Shown here: piece after piece, positions 5,159-7,215 of the stretch
Layout: the number at the start of each line of letters is the position of its first letter
Position numbering within the stretch: position 1 is the first letter of the stretch
DNA from: Pseudomonadota bacterium
GTDB lineage: Bacteria > Pseudomonadota > Alphaproteobacteria > Rhizobiales > Rhizobiaceae
Reading direction: 5' to 3'
DNA: 7,215 nt
Assembly: GCA_023422735.1 (NCBI GenBank)
Contig: JAFAGL010000031.1
Location: 1 to 7,215, forward strand
The notes under the pieces: model-generated
What the model saw: the letters and a program-made list of their open reading frames with translations, nothing else
Told to the model about the DNA's origin: nothing
The model's database searches: none
Program-made: the position numbers and the translations under genes

Positions 5159-6246
5159 GCCTTGGCTCCCCTGCGTCCCGAACCGATCACCGGTGCCGAA
5201 CGCGAATCCAGAGGCCAGCGTGAACGTGGTGCAAAACCCATCGGATCGTCTTCAAAAAGGTTCAGCGCGGCCCGCTCCGCACCAGCCCAGGCGATCATGG
5301 CGGCATTGTCGCCGCAAAGCTTTGCTGGCGGCGCGACAAATTGGAAATTGTGACGCACGCAAAGCGCCGTCAGCCCATCGCGCACAGCCTGATTGGCCGC
5401 GACGCCTCCGGCCACCACAAGCGCGGGCTCCGATATTTGGGGAAAGGTTTCACGAAAGCGGATGAGTGCGCGGGATACGCGGTCGTCCAGCGTGTCGACA
5501 ATGGCGCGTTGAAACGACGCCGAAAGATCCGCGCGGTCCTGACGCGACAGGGGCGCTATCGCCGTTGCGGCCTGCCGGACAGCGGTTTTCAATCCTGAAA
5601 ACGAGAAGTCGAGCCGTTTTTCGCCCTTCAAGGGGCGAGGAAAGGCAAAACGGGTTTCATCACCTTCCCTGGCTGCGATCTCGACATTCGGCCCGCCGGG
5701 AAACGGCAAGCCGATCAGCTTGGCGGTCTTGTCGAACGCTTCGCCGAGCGCATCGTCGATCGTGGTGCCCCAACGCTGATACTGTCCAACGCCTTCCACC
5801 AGCACGATCTGGGTATGACCACCCGAAACAAGCAAAAGAAGATAAGGAAACGCGATCCTGTTTGTCAGTCGCGCAGTCAGGGCGTGGCCTTCGAGATGGT
5901 TGACCGGCAAGAGCTTTGTTCCGCTGGATGAAGCCAGGGCCTTCGCCGTCATCAAGCCGACGATCAGACCGCCATTCAGGCCGGGGCCCGCCGTTGCTGC
6001 GATCACGTCGATGTCGGCCAGCGTCGTGTCAGCTTGTGTCAAAGCCGCGACGATGATCTCGTCCAGCGCTTCAACATGGGCGCGCGCGGCGATTTCGGGC
6101 ACAACACCGCCGAATTGCTCATGCTCGGCAATCTGGCTCAGGACCACATTGGACAGGATCTCGCCGTCGCCTCCATCCGTGCGCAAAACGACGGATGCGG
6201 CGGTTTCGTCGCAGCTTGTCTCGATCCCAAGGACGCGGATGGGCAA
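5155..6246 (-). CDS. tsaD: tRNA N6-threonylcarbamoyladenosine synthase subunit TsaD (TTG start)
   Basis: TsaD, with TsaB and TsaE, transfers threonylcarbamoyl from TC-AMP to A37 of ANN-decoding tRNAs in the cytoplasm. From the chosen start it has 363 residues, usual for the family (ASKHA fold). Seen: VLGIETSCDETAAS (5-18), metal ligands H117 and H121 in NHLEGH, SGGHTQ (141-146), EAFDKTAKLIGLPFPGG (169-185), LDFSFSGLK (212-220), VAGGVAAN (278-285) and metal ligand D313 in CGDNAAMIAW. The frame stays open 147 codons further upstream, antisense to hemC, but the family starts at the VLGIETSCDE strand. No ATG is available there; TTG 6246 has GGAG at 6256-6259, nine bases upstream, and gives MPIRVLGIETS. 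The in-frame TTG at 6261 would overlap that GGAG. First gene of the five-gene minus-strand run, overlapping gpsA by 4 bases; divergent from hemC. Confidence 0.96.
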   Translation of the reverse strand: MPIRVLGIETSCDETAASVVLRTDGGDGEILSNVVLSQIAEHEQFGGVVPEIAARAHVEALDEIIVAALTQADTTLADIDVIAATAGPGLNGGLIVGLMTAKALASSSGTKLLPVNHLEGHALTARLTNRIAFPYLLLLVSGGHTQIVLVEGVGQYQRWGTTIDDALGEAFDKTAKLIGLPFPGGPNVEIAAREGDETRFAFPRPLKGEKRLDFSFSGLKTAVRQAATAIAPLSRQDRADLSASFQRAIVDTLDDRVSRALIRFRETFPQISEPALVVAGGVAANQAVRDGLTALCVRHNFQFVAPPAKLCGDNAAMIAWAGAERAALNLFEDDPMGFAPRSRWPLDSRSAPVIGSGRRGAKA

Positions 6247-6349
6247 GACTCTGGTCTCCAAACATTGCCGCTGCCTGCGATCCCCGGTAGGAGAAGCGCC
6301 AAGACAAAGCGCGAATTTGAATGCGCGCCTATCACGGACCGAGTTCTTC
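6247..6349. promoter_or_regulatory. Shared upstream region of divergent tsaD and hemC
   Basis: These 103 bases must carry the promoters for the tsaD operon and for hemC if both start here. I find no pair of -35 and -10 elements good enough to call on either strand. A partly symmetric GCGCG-rich patch (GCGCG at 6310-6314, GCGCGC around 6323-6328) is present but imperfect. No strong Shine-Dalgarno precedes hemC; the closest purine patch is GGACCGAG some six bases upstream. Role inferred from layout only. Confidence 0.4.
6256..6259 (-). promoter_or_regulatory. Ribosome binding site deciding the tsaD TTG start
   Basis: GGAG on the minus strand lies nine bases before TTG 6246. It is the only good Shine-Dalgarno match near the family's expected N-terminus and is the main reason for choosing that codon. 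Confidence 0.6.
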
Positions 6350-7215
6350 ATGCAAACAAAGCTCATTCGCATCGGCACGCGCGGCAGCGACCTCGCGCTG
6401 GCACAGGCGCACGAGACCCGTAGCAGGTTGATGGCGGCACATGGTCTGTCCGAGGATGCTTTCGAAATCGTCCCGATCACCACGACGGGCGACCGTATCA
6501 CCAACCGCGCATTGTCCGAGGTGGGCGGCAAGGGGCTGTTCACGCTTGAAATCGAGGAAGGGCTGGTTGAGGGGCGTCTCGATATCGCCGTGCACTCGTC
6601 CAAGGATATGCCGACGGTTCTGCCCGATGGGCTCGAGCTTTCCGCCTTTTTGCCGCGCGAAGACGCGCGCGATGCCTTTATCGGCAAAACCGCACCGACA
6701 ATCGCGCAATTGCCGCAAGGTGCAACAGTGGGCTCGGCGTCGCTGCGGCGTCAGGCTTTGTTGCGGCGCATGCGGTCCGATCTCAACGTCATTTTGTTCC
6801 GCGGCAATCTGCCGACCCGGCTGGCCAAGCTGGAAGCGGGTGATGTTGACGCAACATTGCTGGCCTATGCCGGCATGCGCCGGTTGAACTTACAGGATGC
6901 GGCAACGGATGTTTTGCCGTTGGATACGTTCCCGCCAGCGCCGGGGCAGGGCGCGATCACGATCGAATCACGAACAGGGGATGAACGAATCGCGTCATTG
7001 TTGCGTCCGATCCATCACGCCGAAACCGGCACAGCGCTGATTTGCGAGCGCGCATTTCTTGGCGCGCTGGATGGTTCCTGCAAGACGCCGATCGCTGGGC
7101 ATGCCGTTGTGAGCGGCGACACGATCGCATTGCACGGCATGATTTTGACCCCGGATGGCGCGCAGGTCCATGAAACGCGGTTGCAAGGGACCGTCGGCGA
7201 TGCGTTCGCATTGGG
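6350..7215 (+). CDS. hemC: Hydroxymethylbilane synthase (porphobilinogen deaminase), 3'-truncated by window end
   Basis: HemC joins four porphobilinogen units into hydroxymethylbilane, the third common step of tetrapyrrole (haem, B12) synthesis in the cytoplasm. 288 codons are visible of the roughly 305-315 expected, so only the C-terminal tail is missing. Seen: IRIGTRGSDLALAQA (6-20), TTTGDRI (44-50), GGKGLFTLEIEEGL (59-72), the catalytic aspartate D86 in HSSKDMP, the arginine cluster SLRRQ (131-135), RGNLPTRLAKL (151-161), PAPGQGAI (196-203), and C244 in GSCKTPIAG, which anchors the dipyrromethane cofactor. ATG 6350 gives the normal short leader. The RGSPLALAQ motif of the family reads RGSDLALAQ here. 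It is divergent from tsaD, an arrangement I recall as usual in Hyphomicrobiales, where hemD often follows; that part is outside the window. Confidence 0.97.
   Translation, partial: MQTKLIRIGTRGSDLALAQAHETRSRLMAAHGLSEDAFEIVPITTTGDRITNRALSEVGGKGLFTLEIEEGLVEGRLDIAVHSSKDMPTVLPDGLELSAFLPREDARDAFIGKTAPTIAQLPQGATVGSASLRRQALLRRMRSDLNVILFRGNLPTRLAKLEAGDVDATLLAYAGMRRLNLQDAATDVLPLDTFPPAPGQGAITIESRTGDERIASLLRPIHHAETGTALICERAFLGALDGSCKTPIAGHAVVSGDTIALHGMILTPDGAQVHETRLQGTVGDAFAL

Noticed and set aside
6247..6687. 147-codon in-frame extension of tsaD antisense to hemC
   Set aside because: Low-complexity Ser/Arg-rich translation with no homology to the TsaD N-terminus; the opposite strand is clearly hemC.

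Overview
The window is a compact, GC-rich chromosomal segment from an alphaproteobacterium, most likely of the order Hyphomicrobiales (Rhizobiales). This rests on protein character: a CenR-like OmpR-family regulator, a short cyclic-nucleotide-binding protein starting MALDDDIRIL, a domain-only YkuD protein with a TEGCVA active site, and an ETF-beta-type lysine methyltransferase beside EVE, YciI, gpsA and tsaD. I cannot name a genus from sequence alone. I see no transposase, phage gene, CRISPR array, tRNA, rRNA or toxin-antitoxin pair, and nothing that looks horizontally acquired.

Layout. (1) Positions 1-783, plus strand: xthA (exonuclease III), lacking only about its first seven codons at the window edge. 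(2) Positions 814-2015, minus strand: cenR-like response regulator (2015-1332) followed by a stand-alone cyclic-nucleotide-binding protein (1269-814), separated by a 62-base gap with a perfect 9-bp inverted repeat. (3) Positions 2130-2690, plus strand: a small YkuD-family L,D-transpeptidase, divergent from cenR across a 114-base shared upstream region. (4) Positions 6246-2716, minus strand: a tight run tsaD > gpsA > YciI > EVE > methyltransferase. tsaD and gpsA overlap by 4 bases, YciI and EVE by 1, and EVE and the methyltransferase are 6 bases apart. (5) Positions 6350-7215, plus strand: hemC, divergent from tsaD and cut off by the window end.

How the genes work together. The minus-strand run is a typical bacterial housekeeping operon. 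It joins tRNA t6A modification (TsaD) and glycerol-3-phosphate synthesis for phospholipids (GpsA) to three small accessory enzymes or binders (YciI, EVE, ETF-beta-type methyltransferase). hemC starts the uroporphyrinogen branch of tetrapyrrole synthesis. The cenR/L,D-transpeptidase pair suggests a cell-envelope theme: an envelope-associated regulator faces a peptidoglycan-type enzyme across one intergenic region.

There is no clear sign of a new multi-gene system here. The points most worth checking are the leaderless, non-canonical L,D-transpeptidase, the inverted repeat before the cyclic-nucleotide-binding gene, the TTG start of tsaD, and the target of the ETF-beta-like methyltransferase.
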